Shown piece after piece: positions 54,996-64,000 of a stretch of 64,000 nt of DNA. The notes under the pieces were generated by a model, which ran no database searches, was not told the DNA's origin, and saw only the letters and a program-made list of their open reading frames with translations. A program made the translations under genes and the position numbers. The DNA comes from Sorangium cellulosum So ce56 (GTDB lineage: Bacteria > Myxococcota_A > Polyangia > Polyangiales > Polyangiaceae), in the NCBI RefSeq assembly GCF_000067165.1, contig NC_010162.1, positions 9,679,001 through 9,743,000 of the forward strand, in the 5' to 3' direction. Positions within the stretch are counted from its first letter, which is position 1; each line of letters starts with the position of its first letter.

Positions 54996-57900
54996 CCGAC
55001 CGGTACGTCTGCTCCCGGATCGCATGATCCTCGCGCCATCCGTCGCACCCAGCCGGAACCGGCGTGGGGCACGCCTGCGGCACGTACCGGTAGCTCGCCT
55101 GGTCCTTCGTCAGGATGTTGCCAATCTCGTCGTACGCGAACGACAGCCGGTACCGGTACTGCCAGTCTCTCCGGTCCTGGTACGTCCCCCTCGCCGAGAG
55201 CAGCTGGTACAGATCGTCGTACCCGTACTCCTGCGTCGTCGGCCCCACCAGCACCGAGCCCGGCATGTCCTGCTCGTACGGCACCTCGTTCCGCACGCGC
55301 TCCAGGTTGCCCGCCACATCGTACTCGTACCGCATCCGCTGGAACGCCCGCGCCGGCCGGCCGCGCTCCGCGAGGTACCTGTCGCGCTGGTCCGCGTTGA
55401 TCTCCTGAAGCCGCCGCGACTTCTCGTAATACCGATACGACGTCGCGATCCCGTTGCCGTGCACCACCCGCACCCGCTGCTCGAACTCGTCGTACCCGAT
55501 GTGCTGCAGGTACTGCGTCACCGCGGGCTCGTCCGGGTGCTGCGGGTTCGTCTGCGTGTTCGTTCCCACCGCCGACCGGACAAGGCCCCCTCGGTCGTAG
55601 CCGTACGTCACCACCTCCGCCCCGGAGCCAGGGAACTTCAGCGACAGCAGCCGCCCGAACCCGTCGAAGTCGTACTCCATCGTCGCCTGGTACGGCCCCC
55701 GGTGCGGCTCCCTCAGCCGGGGGAACTCCGTCGTCAGCTTCGCCACGTTCCCCAGCCGGTCATACCAGAACGTCCTCGTCCCCGCCTCGCTCTGCTCCTC
55801 CACCAGCCGCCCCGCCCGGTTGCCGTGATCATCGCCTGCCTCGCCCGGCGCGCCGTACACATACGTCACGTCCGTCGAGTCCGGGTAGTTCACCCGCGTG
55901 AGCCGGTTGTAGTCATACTCGTACCGGATCAGCTTGTCCGCGCCTTCCGCCAAGAGCTTCGCCGTCTGCCGCGCACCGACGTTGCCCGACCGATCGTAGC
56001 GCCACTCCGTGCGCCCCATGTCCGGGCTGGTCAGCGTCACCATCCGCCCCAGCGTGTCGTACGCCGCCGTCGTCACGTTCCCGCGCGCGTCCGTCACCCG
56101 CACCAGCTCGTCGACCGCGCTGTACCCGTACCGCGTCATCAGGGTGGTCCACGCCTCCGACCCGCGCAGCCGATTGCGCTCCTCGACCGCCACGATCGCG
56201 TTGTCCACCTCCTGGTACGCCTTGCGCACCTTCCCCTTCGGGTCGACCTCCGTCGCCACGAACATCGCCACGCCGTCGAGCTCGTCGATATCGTAGCTCG
56301 TCGTCGTCACCGCCTCGCCGCCCTCGGCCTCGTCGTCCGGCTCCCTCCGCTCGACGATGCGCGAGAGCACGTCGTACTCGAACGTCGTCGGGTGCTTCAG
56401 CGCCACGTCCACGAACGCCGTCGCCTCCCCCGTCGCGAACACCGGCTGCCCCTGCTGCCAGACGCGCCCCCGCTCGTCCAGCACCACCCGGCCGCTCACG
56501 CTCATGCCCACGACCGCGGCGGCCCCCGTCCCTGGATCCTTCTCCAGGTCCTTCTTCGTCTGGATCACCCGGTCCAGCCCGTCGATGAACGTCACCGTGT
56601 CGATCGGATCCCCCGGGTGCTGCACGTCCTTGTGCCGCGTCCGCGCCCACGCCGGCATCGCGACGCTCTCCCCGGGCTGGAGCGCATACTCGAACGCGAT
56701 CGTCGCCTCCGCCGCCGCCAGCGGGTCGTCCGGACCGAACACGGCCCGCAGCCGCCCGAACGCATCGAAGTCGTAGTGGACCTCATGGCCGTTGACGTCC
56801 CGCACCGCGCTCACCGCGCCGTAGCGGTAGTCCGACCACGTCTCCGAGAGGTATCCGAACGAGTCCTCCACCCGGGAGAGGTACGTCTCCGCCACATCGT
56901 CGTACTCGTACGTCAGCGTGAAGCCCCGCGGCTCGATCGCCTGCTCCAGGTTGCCGTACGCGTCGTGCGAGAACTCCCATGTTGGATTCGTCGCTGCGTC
57001 GCCCGTGTACGGCGCGCCCGTCGCCGGATCCTTGCCCCCGATCACCGTGCTCGTGATCCACTTCAACGCCCCGGTCACCTCGTCGTACCCCGCGGTGCGC
57101 TCGCGCAGCAGCCTCCCCGCGCTGTCGTGCGCCTCCACGCTGTCCGCTCGCACCACGTGCGGCCCGTCGTACGTCACGTAGTGGATCGTGGTCGTGACGT
57201 CGTCCTCCAGCGTGCCTGGCTCGCCGTGCTCGATCACCTCGATGAGGTTGCCGCGGTCGTCCCAGTCCCGCTCCTCGCTCGTCTGTTTGCCAGGCGCGCT
57301 CGGGTCCGTCGTCTTGCCCTCGTACCACGACATCGTCCTCAGCTCTTCCCCGGGGAAGAACGAGCCCGTCAGCGTCGCCTGCGCCCCGGGCGCGCGATAG
57401 GCCACCTCTTGCCGGCTGAACAGCCGCCCCTCGGCGTCCTGCTCGATCACCTCGGCCACCAGCCCGCGCCGGTAATAGTCCTGGTTGTGGTACCGCGTCA
57501 CGATCTGCGAGCCGTCCTCGCGCGTCGCCGTCACCTGCGCAAAGCCGTAGTCCTCCCGCTCCGCCCGGTCGTAAAACCCGCTCTGGTGGTAATCGAACGT
57601 GTGCACGTACGCGGGCGTGCCCATCCCGTCGTCCACCTCCACCCGCGACAGCACCCACTTGCTGCCGGGCATGTCCACGCTCAGCTCGCCCGGGCTGCTC
57701 GCATACGCCACCTTGTTCCCCTCACGCGCATAGTCCAGCCGGATGCTGCCGCCAAGCGGACGCACCACGCGCGACAGCCGGTTGGTCTTGCCCGTCAGAT
57801 TCAGCCGCGCACGAAGCGCCGGGTCGCGCTCGCGCAGCATCCCCTCGCTCAGCTTCAGCACGTGATCCGCCGTCCCGTCCCCGTCCACGTCCTCCCATGC

Positions 57901-58087
57901 GAGCTCGCTCCGTCCGTCGGAGAGCCCCGATGACCTCCGTCCCCTCGGGATCGATGATACAGAGGAGGTTTCCCTCGATGTCGCGACCGGTCACCGTCTC
58001 ATGCCGGACCGATTCCTCCCCGGTCGCAATCGCTCCGCTCTCCGCCACCACCCAGTAGGCCGGCCGAGGGCATCGAGGGGACGCCAT
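54955..58087 (-). pseudogene. Rhs core remnant (module A), frameshifted and without a tip
   Basis: The main frame (977 residues, 57888 down to 54955) is a run of YD repeats of the Rhs/teneurin type, e.g. YDTLGRMVTL, WYDRLGNVAKL, YDFDGFGRLLSLKF. An upstream piece in another frame (to 58087) encodes TVTGRDIEGNLLCIIDPEGTE, and switches frame near 57930 to LSDGRSELAWEDVDGDG: one base is gained or lost there, so the 5' part is broken. The 3' end is cut: core homology stops at 54996 and continues into antisense DUF885, with no Rhs boundary motif or toxin. The block 54996-56100 pairs with 60197-61301 in module B. Probably not functional. Confidence 0.85.
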
Positions 58088-58314
58088 TGTCGAGCAATAG
58101 CCAGGCGAGGGGGTGATGCGGGGGCGGGCATGCGAGACGTTCGCGCACGTCCCCTCGGCCGCCGCGATGTTCAGGCGCTCGCGGGGCTCACGCGCTTACC
58201 GCGTCGGGCTCGACGTGTCGGGAGATGCTCGGCGCGCGCGGTGTCCACGTACAGACGAAGCCTGAGTGCCGGTCGTGCGGGGACATGCGGGGGCGGGCGG
58301 CGCGAGCACGGCGT
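58088..58314. other. Gap between the Rhs remnant and the DUF4265 gene
   Basis: No gene. The 5' end of module A fades out near 58090. No promoter is evident. Confidence 0.35.
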
Positions 58315-58773
58315 TCAGTCTTGCTCGTGGCGCAACGATGGAAACGCTACTGCGACCGAGTCGCTGTCTAGATGCGCCAATGCCGTATCGACAGCCTCAA
58401 TTCGGACCGATTCTGGAACCTCGACCGAGTACACCCCTAAGTCCTCAAGCCCCACGGTGTTACAGCCAAGCTCCCGCAACTCGGCCAGAACCGCGCTAAT
58501 CGTCTCCGACTGCCTCATCCGCAGCAACCAAACAGTACTCCGTCCGGATTTCACAACATGCTTCCAGCCGATCACCTTATAGCTCCCGGCCTCAAGCGTG
58601 GCACCGATCACGTCTCCAACCGATAGCCCTTTCACGAACAACGGTGGAACCTGTGCGACGTAGCCCTCGGGCGCCACTCGGAACGGTAGCGACTCAACCG
58701 CCACTGGAGGCCAGTCATCCTCCACGTCGAGGGGAAAGGAAAGAGACACAATGGATTCCATCGGGCTAGTCAT
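58315..58773 (-). CDS. DUF4265-type immunity protein for the HNH toxin
   Basis: This 152-residue protein resembles DUF4265: FPLDVEDDWPPVAVESLPF near the start, then EGYVAQVPPLFVKGLSVGD and VKSGRSTVWLLR, an ordered beta-rich fold. Its ATG (58771-58773) overlaps the stop codon of the Rhs-HNH gene (ATGA), so toxin and this protein are translationally coupled; that arrangement is the basis for the immunity call. It is acidic (many Glu/Asp), as expected for a nuclease-toxin binder, and has lower GC than core genes. Confidence 0.75.
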   Translation of the reverse strand: MTSPMESIVSLSFPLDVEDDWPPVAVESLPFRVAPEGYVAQVPPLFVKGLSVGDVIGATLEAGSYKVIGWKHVVKSGRSTVWLLRMRQSETISAVLAELRELGCNTVGLEDLGVYSVEVPESVRIEAVDTALAHLDSDSVAVAFPSLRHEQD

Positions 58774-61298
58774 TTGGCGTGCCTTCCTGCGTGACATTCC
58801 GGGCAGACCACCACTGGCCTGCTATGGCGTCCGCCGCCTTCCACGATCGGCGGATCGTGATGAACTTGTGCCTGGTTGGGCGGCGTGCGTACTCCCTTTT
58901 GGCTCGGGATGTTCTGCACCGGTGCACCGCAGTCCGCACACGCCATCTGACCACCTTTCTGCGCCGCATTCTCCGCCTTTGCCGCCGCCTTCTGACTCTT
59001 CGTGAAATCACCGATCCGCCTTCCAGAGGCCGTCTTCTCCACTCCACCGCCTGCGGCGCCTGTAGATGATGCTGGCTGCTTTCCAGCCGTCTGCCCCGGC
59101 TGCGCCGGGGGTGCCGCCTGCGGAGAACTCGCCGGCTTCGCCGCTGGCGCCGGTTGCGGACCCTTCGCTGGCTGCACCGCCTGCGGCGGCTGCGCAGGTG
59201 CGGCTGCTGGCTGCGCCGGCGGCCGAGCAGCCTGCTGCTGCATGACGAACCTGAACAGCAGCCGGCGCATGCCGTCCCCGATACCGCGAGACGTGCGACC
59301 CGCCGCCGCAGCGCCAGCGTTCATCCGCTGCAGCATCTGCTCCTGGTGGAACTTTTGCCCCGCCGGCCCGTTGAAGCAGCTCGGGTGCCGGCACCCATTG
59401 GCCCCGGGAGGGAAGTTCCGATGCGCCCCCTGCGCGCTCCTCCCATCCGGGTCGACCAGGTTCACCGGGTTGTTCAGCGTGTAGCTGTAAAGCCCGAGGT
59501 TCCCCGGGTTGAACACCCCTCCGCTCGGCCCTCCGTCCATGTACTCGTCCAGGATCGGATCCGGGCTCAGCCACACACTGCTCCTCGGGTCGTAGTACCG
59601 CGCCCCGAAGTAGTACAGCCCCGTCGCCTGGTCCAGCTCCTTCCCCGTGAACACGTACGCCCGCCTCAGCTCGTACCGCGAGTCCGACGCGTCGATCCAC
59701 AGCTCTCCGCTCGGGAAGTACTCGTCCCGCTGCGTCAGCGTCTGCTCGTTGTTGGACGCGAAGCTCGTGCTGCCCAGGTGGTCCGGGTGGTAATACAGCG
59801 TCGGCGGGTCACGGAACCAGTCCGGATCCATCTTGCTCGCTATCCGCGTCTGCCCCGCGTAGATGTGCTTCGTGACAAACCGCCCGTCCCGCAACGTCAG
59901 GTGCTGGTCGTGGTATGCCGTCTCCTCCTCGCCGCTCACGTGGTGCAGGTGCACCCGCCGCTCGCCGTCGCCGTCGTACAGCATCCGTGACAGCACCTGG
60001 CCGTTCTGCGACACCCGCGTGACGCGGTTCTCCTCGTTCCACTCCGTCGCACGCGTACCCGAGCCAGGGTAAGTCCAGCCCGTCTGGTTGCCGCTCGCGT
60101 CGTAGCTTATCACCCGCGACCACGGGGCCGACTCCGCCACGAGCTGCTCGTCGATGCGCTTCGGCGCGTGCGGCTGCGGGCCCGGGTACTGGTACTCCGA
60201 CCGGTACGTCTGCTCCCGGATCGCATGATCCTCGCGCCATCCGTCGCACCCAGCCGGAACCGGCGTGGGACACGCCTGCGGCACGTACCGGTAGCTCGCC
60301 TGGTCCTTCGTCAGGATGTTGCCAATCTCGTCGTACGCGAACGACAGCCGGTACCGGAACTGCCAGTCTCTCCGGTCCTGGTACGTCCCGCGCGCCGAGA
60401 GCAGCTGGTACAGATCGTCGTACCCGTACTCCTGCGTCGTCGGCCCCACCAGCACCGAGCCCGGCATGTCCTGCTCGTACGGCACCTCGTTCCGCACACG
60501 CTCCAGGTTGCCCGCCACATCGTACTCGTACCGCATCCGCTGGAACGCCCTCGCCGGCCGCCCGCGCTCCGCGAGGTACCGGTCGCGGTGGTCCGCGTTG
60601 ATCTCCTGAAGCCGTCGCGACTTCTCGTAATACCGATACGACGTCGCGATCCCGTTGCCGTGCACCACCCTCACCCGCTGCTCGAACTCGTCGTACCCGA
60701 TGTGCTGCAGGTACTGCGTCACCGCGGGCTCGTCCGGGTGCTGCGGGTTCGTCTGCGTGTTCGTTCCCACCGCCGACCGGACAAGGCCCCCTCGGTCGTA
60801 GCCGTACGTCACCACCTCCGCCCCGGAGCCAGGGAACTTCAGCGACAGCAGCCGCCCGAACCCGTCGAAGTCGTACTCCATCGTCGCCTGGTACGGCCCC
60901 CGGTGCGGCTCCCTCAGCCGGGGGAACTCCGTCGTCAGCTTCGCCACGTTCCCCAGCCGGTCGTACCAGAACGTCCTCTTCCCCGCCTCGCTCTGCTCCT
61001 CCACCAGCCGCCCGGCCCGGTTGCCGTGCTCGTCGCCCGCCTCGTCCGGCGCGCCGTACACATACGTCACGTCCGTCGAGTCCGGGTAGTTCACCCGCCT
61101 GAGCCGGTTGTAGTCATACTCGTACCGGATCAGCTTGTTCGCGCCTTCCGCCAAGAGCTTCGCCGTCTGCCGCGCACCGACGTTGCCCGACCGATCGTAG
61201 CGCCACTCCGTCCGCCCCATGTCCGGGCTCGTCAGCGTCACCATCCGTCCCAGCGTGTCGTACGCCGCCGTCGTCACGTTCCCGCGCGCGTCCGTCAC
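58770..61298 (-). CDS. Rhs fragment with HNH nuclease toxin tip (module B)
   Basis: This 842-residue frame starts at GTG 61298, inside Rhs core sequence (VTDARGNVTT), so it is an orphan module rather than a full Rhs. Residues 1-368 match module A; the rest of the core ends at NPVNLVDPDGR, followed by a Pro/Ala/Gln linker and a C-terminal HNH-like domain: MACADCGAPVQNI, then QVHHDPPIVEGGG, and VVCPECHAGRH (Cys pairs for structural zinc and His for catalysis). No N-terminal export signal is present, so delivery requires recombination into a full Rhs. Without a strong ribosome-binding site, expression is doubtful. Confidence 0.85.
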   Translation of the reverse strand: MTDARGNVTTAAYDTLGRMVTLTSPDMGRTEWRYDRSGNVGARQTAKLLAEGANKLIRYEYDYNRLRRVNYPDSTDVTYVYGAPDEAGDEHGNRAGRLVEEQSEAGKRTFWYDRLGNVAKLTTEFPRLREPHRGPYQATMEYDFDGFGRLLSLKFPGSGAEVVTYGYDRGGLVRSAVGTNTQTNPQHPDEPAVTQYLQHIGYDEFEQRVRVVHGNGIATSYRYYEKSRRLQEINADHRDRYLAERGRPARAFQRMRYEYDVAGNLERVRNEVPYEQDMPGSVLVGPTTQEYGYDDLYQLLSARGTYQDRRDWQFRYRLSFAYDEIGNILTKDQASYRYVPQACPTPVPAGCDGWREDHAIREQTYRSEYQYPGPQPHAPKRIDEQLVAESAPWSRVISYDASGNQTGWTYPGSGTRATEWNEENRVTRVSQNGQVLSRMLYDGDGERRVHLHHVSGEEETAYHDQHLTLRDGRFVTKHIYAGQTRIASKMDPDWFRDPPTLYYHPDHLGSTSFASNNEQTLTQRDEYFPSGELWIDASDSRYELRRAYVFTGKELDQATGLYYFGARYYDPRSSVWLSPDPILDEYMDGGPSGGVFNPGNLGLYSYTLNNPVNLVDPDGRSAQGAHRNFPPGANGCRHPSCFNGPAGQKFHQEQMLQRMNAGAAAAGRTSRGIGDGMRRLLFRFVMQQQAARPPAQPAAAPAQPPQAVQPAKGPQPAPAAKPASSPQAAPPAQPGQTAGKQPASSTGAAGGGVEKTASGRRIGDFTKSQKAAAKAENAAQKGGQMACADCGAPVQNIPSQKGVRTPPNQAQVHHDPPIVEGGGRHSRPVVVCPECHAGRHAK

Positions 61299-61741
61299 CC
61301 GGCGTCGCTAGTAAAGTCTGGAGACAGCTCATCGAGGTAAAGCTGGCTCAAGAATTGGTCGAAACTCTCTGACACCGGGAACATAGAGCCACCGTACCCA
61401 TCCCAGAAAACGACGCCTCCTGACGGAGTCAAGCAGAACACGTCGGCGCCTTCGGTGGTCGCGATGGGTATCAAACCAGCGGGAAGATCGCTACCATTCG
61501 CCAGATTCCATGCAAGATCATAACACTCCATCGGATGACCAACTCCGAAGAAGAAGTGTATACGCGCATAAGGACTCGCCTCGCACATCGGAACGACCAC
61601 AAGATCTCGCTCTGGACGACCACCATTCCTTATCAAGAGGAATTTGCGGTAGCCATCAGGCAAGACAAGACCGAACTACTGCTCGACAATTTCAACGTCG
61701 CTTCCGACGACAGGTTTAGCCGCTTCATGAGTACGTATCAT
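61295..61741 (-). pseudogene. SUKH-family immunity gene with in-frame amber codon
   Basis: From ATG 61741 the frame reads MIRTHEAAKPVVGSDVEIV, EQ, then TAG at 61678-61676 (codon 22), then FGLVLPDGYRKFLLIRNGG and a full SUKH/SMI1-KNR4 domain (PMCEASPYARIHFFFGVGH, YDLAWNLANGSDLPAGLIP, GGVVFWDGYGGSMFPVSE). The family expects Glu at the stop position, so GAG to TAG is the simplest change. A start at LPDGYRK or internal would lose the first strand. It follows the WHH toxin gene by eight bases, and its stop overlaps the GTG of module B (GTGA). Confidence 0.8.
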
Positions 61742-61749
61742 CGTCACTC

Positions 61750-62980
61750 CTACTTGGCTGAAACAAACCCACCCGTGTGCCCGGTCTTCTGGTGAATAGC
61801 TCTCGGGACGAGCTGCATCGTCCTCCCGTCCTGGTGATGATGCCGCGTCATCCCTGACGGTGTCTCCTTCAAACCTGCCGCCCGGTTCGCGGCAGCGAAG
61901 TCGCCAGGCCGTGTTCCCGAAGGAGTAATCTTCACCTCGGCCGCCACTACCCCGGCTGCCCGGAAGTCGGGAAATCCCTTCGAATCGAAGGGTACGCCTG
62001 TGACCGGGTGAGGCTTCCCAGCCAAGTGGCCATTTCGCACCGGTGCGCTGACTCCTGCCTTCGCAGTTGTTGAGGATGAGTCCGATTGCTGGGGTGCAGC
62101 TTGCGGCGGCTTCGCTGGCTGCGCCGCCACGGGCGCCTTCGCTGGCTGCGCCGCCACGGGCGCCTTCGCTGGCTGCGCCGCGGATGCCTTCGCCGGCTGT
62201 GCTGGCGGTGCTGGCCGCGGTGGCTGCGCCGGCGGCGGTGGGGGCGACGAGGGCGCCCGCTGCTGGGCAGCAGGCGGAGGCACCGGCGCAGGCGCTGAGC
62301 TCGTGGGTACCTTACCCTGCGCCTGCTGCTCCGCGATGCGCTGTGCCTGTATTATCTGGTTATAACGAGCGGCCTCAGGTCCGTACCAGCCATTCGGGCT
62401 CCGCTCGCCATTGCTACCAGGCGGGAAGTTCCGGTGCCCCCCTTGCGCCTGCCGCCCATCCGGGTCGACCAGGTTCACCGGGTTGTTCAGCGTGTAGCTG
62501 TACAGCCCCAGGTTCCCCGGGTTGAACACCCCTCCGCCCGGCCCTCCCTCCATGTACTCGTCCAGGATCGGATCTGGGCTCAGCCACACACTGCTCCTCG
62601 GGTCGTAGTACCGCGCCCCGAAGTAGTACAGCCCCGTCGCCTGGTCGAGCTCCTTGCCCGTGAACACGTACGCTCGCCTCAGCTCGTACCGCGAGTCCGA
62701 CGCGTCTATCCACAGCTCTCCGCTCGGGAAGTACTCGTCCCGCTGCGTCAGCGTCTGCTCGTTGTTCGACGCGAAGCTCGTGCTGCCCAGGTGGTCCGGG
62801 TGGTAGTACAGCGTCGGCGGGTCACGGAACCAGTCCGGATCCATCTTGCTCGCTATCCGCGTCTGCCCCGCATAGATGTGCTTCGTCACGAACCGACCGT
62901 CCCGCAGCGTCAGGTGCTGGTCGTGGTACGCCGTCTCCTCCTCGCCGCTCACGTGGTGCAGGTGCACCCGACGCTCGCCG
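61750..62980 (-). CDS. Rhs fragment with WHH nuclease toxin tip (module C)
   Basis: The open frame from GTG 62967 (405 residues) begins mid-core (VHLHHVSGEEETAYHD); the homologous block to module B runs from 62425 to 62980. Core ends NPVNLVDPDGR, then a linker with PAKAPVAAQ repeats, then a C-terminal HNH/Endo VII nuclease of the WHH group: HPVTGVPFDSKGFPDF, then TRHHHQDGRTMQLVPRAIHQ and KTGHTGGF. The catalytic His cluster is intact. Like module B it lacks an N-terminal half and is unlikely to be secreted on its own. Confidence 0.85.
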
Positions 62981-62991
62981 CATCCACCTCA

Positions 62992-63456
62992 TCACTCCTT
63001 TTGAAGAATGGATGCGAGTTCTGGAAACCCGCGCCGAGCGATCTGCATCTCGTCCTCGGATAGCAACATATATGCCTCGCGCTCATGCGAAATCGTAACG
63101 AGCAACACATCTCCGCTGCGGCGGAGGAAACAGGGGTCCTCCGGTGCGGCGGGATGAATCCAGCTGAATAAGCTGGCCGCTTGTTGCTTCATCCGTTCCA
63201 GAAGCCCCTCGCCAGCGGAGTATCGATAAACAGTAGCCTCGTCGGCATACAGCACTGTCCCAGGCCATTCTTTTTCCCGGGAAGCATCCAAGAGAAAAGG
63301 GCTCAGGAGGTCCAGCTGGCTCTTGATAGAATCTCCCGGATCTAGTTGCGGATCCCGTACGACCAGAAGCATCGTCGGAGCTATCATACAACAAAATTCT
63401 ACCAGCTGTCCGTACACGACCCCTCCTGGCTCATCCGTAAAAACGTAGCAGTCCAT
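62992..63456 (-). CDS. Orphan immunity-like protein
   Basis: This 154-residue protein I cannot place in a family. It is acidic and shows mixed helix/strand (MDCYVFTDEPGGVVYG, RFCCMI-like segment VEFCCMIAPTMLLVV, ERMKQQAASLFSWIH). AAGGA is nine bases before ATG 63456; ATG 63465 would place it adjacent. It follows the transposase and precedes the module C core fragment, in the place where an immunity gene sits behind a toxin. Its toxin is not in the window. Low GC compared with the chromosome. Confidence 0.6.
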   Translation of the reverse strand: MDCYVFTDEPGGVVYGQLVEFCCMIAPTMLLVVRDPQLDPGDSIKSQLDLLSPFLLDASREKEWPGTVLYADEATVYRYSAGEGLLERMKQQAASLFSWIHPAAPEDPCFLRRSGDVLLVTISHEREAYMLLSEDEMQIARRGFPELASILQKE

Positions 63457-63479
63457 TTCTTTCATTCCTTGCATCGTCT

Positions 63480-64000
63480 TCACTTGACGGGGATGTGGTC
63501 GACCGGACCCACGTGACCGTGCGGCTTTTGTCCAGGCCCGGGCGTGGAACTCGGCGATCTCAGCGGGTGGGCCTCGGGCCCTCGCACCTGGCGATAGAGC
63601 GAGTGCGTTCGCTTCTTGACCGTGTTGACCTTCAGAGTTCGATCGAGCCCGGAGGCCTCGCTGGCGGCGCCGAGCAGCGTCAAGAGCGTGTGCGCCATGG
63701 CGACCAGCAGCAGGAGCCGATCGCGCCGGGCCGCATCGCGGATGTGCGTCGCCGACAGCCCCATGCCGAAGTGGAGGTCCTTGGTGTCGCGGAAGGTCTC
63801 CTCGATCGTGAACCGCCGGCCATAGAGCTTGACCACCTCCGTCGCCTTCGTGGTCGCGAGCGACGTCGCCAGGCACCATGCCTCCTTCATGCGCGCCGCC
63901 TTCACGAGCACCACGGCGCCCACGGCGGCACGCTTGTCCGTCACTCGCGCGCCGACCAACGACTTCGGCCGGCCGTTCGACGGCACCCAGTCCTCGGCGG
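63480..64000 (-). mobile_element. IS4-type DDE transposase, C-terminal part (cut by window end)
   Basis: The frame is open past base 64000 and lacks its start. It has the family YREK signature YGRRFTIEETFRDTKD (Tyr, Arg, Glu, Lys spacing), preceded by LVGARVTDKRAAVGAV and followed by RRDRLLLLVAMAHTLLTLLG. The C-terminus after LYRQ departs from the family pattern (rich in Pro, Gly, His), so the 3' end may be frameshifted or rearranged. No terminal inverted repeat could be located. It likely disrupted or moved into an Rhs locus. Confidence 0.8.

Noticed and set aside
54286..57933. Plus-strand open frame of 1215 residues
   Set aside because: It is a real DUF885 remnant only up to 54995; the rest is the antisense of the Rhs core, full of Arg/Pro/His as expected for a shadow frame.
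62992..63879. Minus-strand frame of 295 residues joining transposase region and immunity-like gene
   Set aside because: The first half is an alternative frame of the transposase; the immunity-like protein has its own start and ribosome-binding site at 63456.

Overview
The window looks like a chromosomal segment of a very high-GC deltaproteobacterial predator, most likely a Polyangiales (Sorangium-type) myxobacterium. The pointers are strong GC bias at third codon positions, a Ser/Thr kinase joined to TolB-like and TPR-like regions, PAS-PAS-STAS and FIST proteins, PilZ, several two-component genes, abundant lipoproteins, short tandem repeats scattered between genes, and a cluster of Rhs toxin modules. 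The taxonomic call is inference from gene content, not from a marker comparison.

Left part (1-6.6 kb): the end of rplI and then dnaB, the usual ribosomal-protein/replicative-helicase neighbourhood, interrupted by an oppositely oriented PfkB sugar kinase; then a small EamA-type membrane protein with a disturbed 5' end and a large PHP-domain exported protein. At 6.7-10.2 kb there is a small foreign-looking island: an unrecognised gene, a decayed IS91-type transposase, and a 639-residue GHKL ATPase resembling prokaryotic MORC-like proteins. From 10.4 to 25 kb come tsaC/Sua5, an M15-like peptidase, prkA, a PP2C phosphatase, a FIST protein, a Ser/Thr kinase, a three-gene ABC exporter with overlapping start/stop codons, and a PAS-PAS-STAS sensor.

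Middle part (25-54 kb): an EI24 protein; oxyR divergent from ahpC-ahpF (peroxide defence with all redox cysteines in place); a LysR regulator divergent from a GST/PNPOx-like pair across a perfect operator-like palindrome; a histidine kinase, an NtrC-type regulator and a CheY-like regulator separated by a tandem repeat array; a Rieske protein and AraC regulator; a cysteine-rich lipoprotein, a CAP-domain lipoprotein, an acyl-CoA dehydrogenase, an M3 oligopeptidase, a beta-helix secreted protein, a zinc-ribbon peptide, a PilZ protein, a membrane carrier fused to a HEAT-like domain next to 5-formyl-THF cyclo-ligase, mscL, and a phospholipase C/phosphoesterase.

Right part (54-64 kb) is an Rhs module array on the minus strand. 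In transcription order: an IS4-type transposase (cut by the window end), an orphan immunity-like gene, a 5'-truncated Rhs fragment with a WHH-type nuclease tip, a SUKH immunity gene carrying an in-frame amber codon, a second 5'-truncated Rhs fragment with an HNH nuclease tip, its overlapping DUF4265 immunity gene, and a longer Rhs core remnant that is frameshifted, has lost its tip, and abuts a truncated DUF885 gene. The Rhs pieces share collinear, nearly identical core blocks (about 1.1 kb and 0.56 kb), the arrangement expected for tip exchange by recombination. No tRNA, rRNA or CRISPR was seen.
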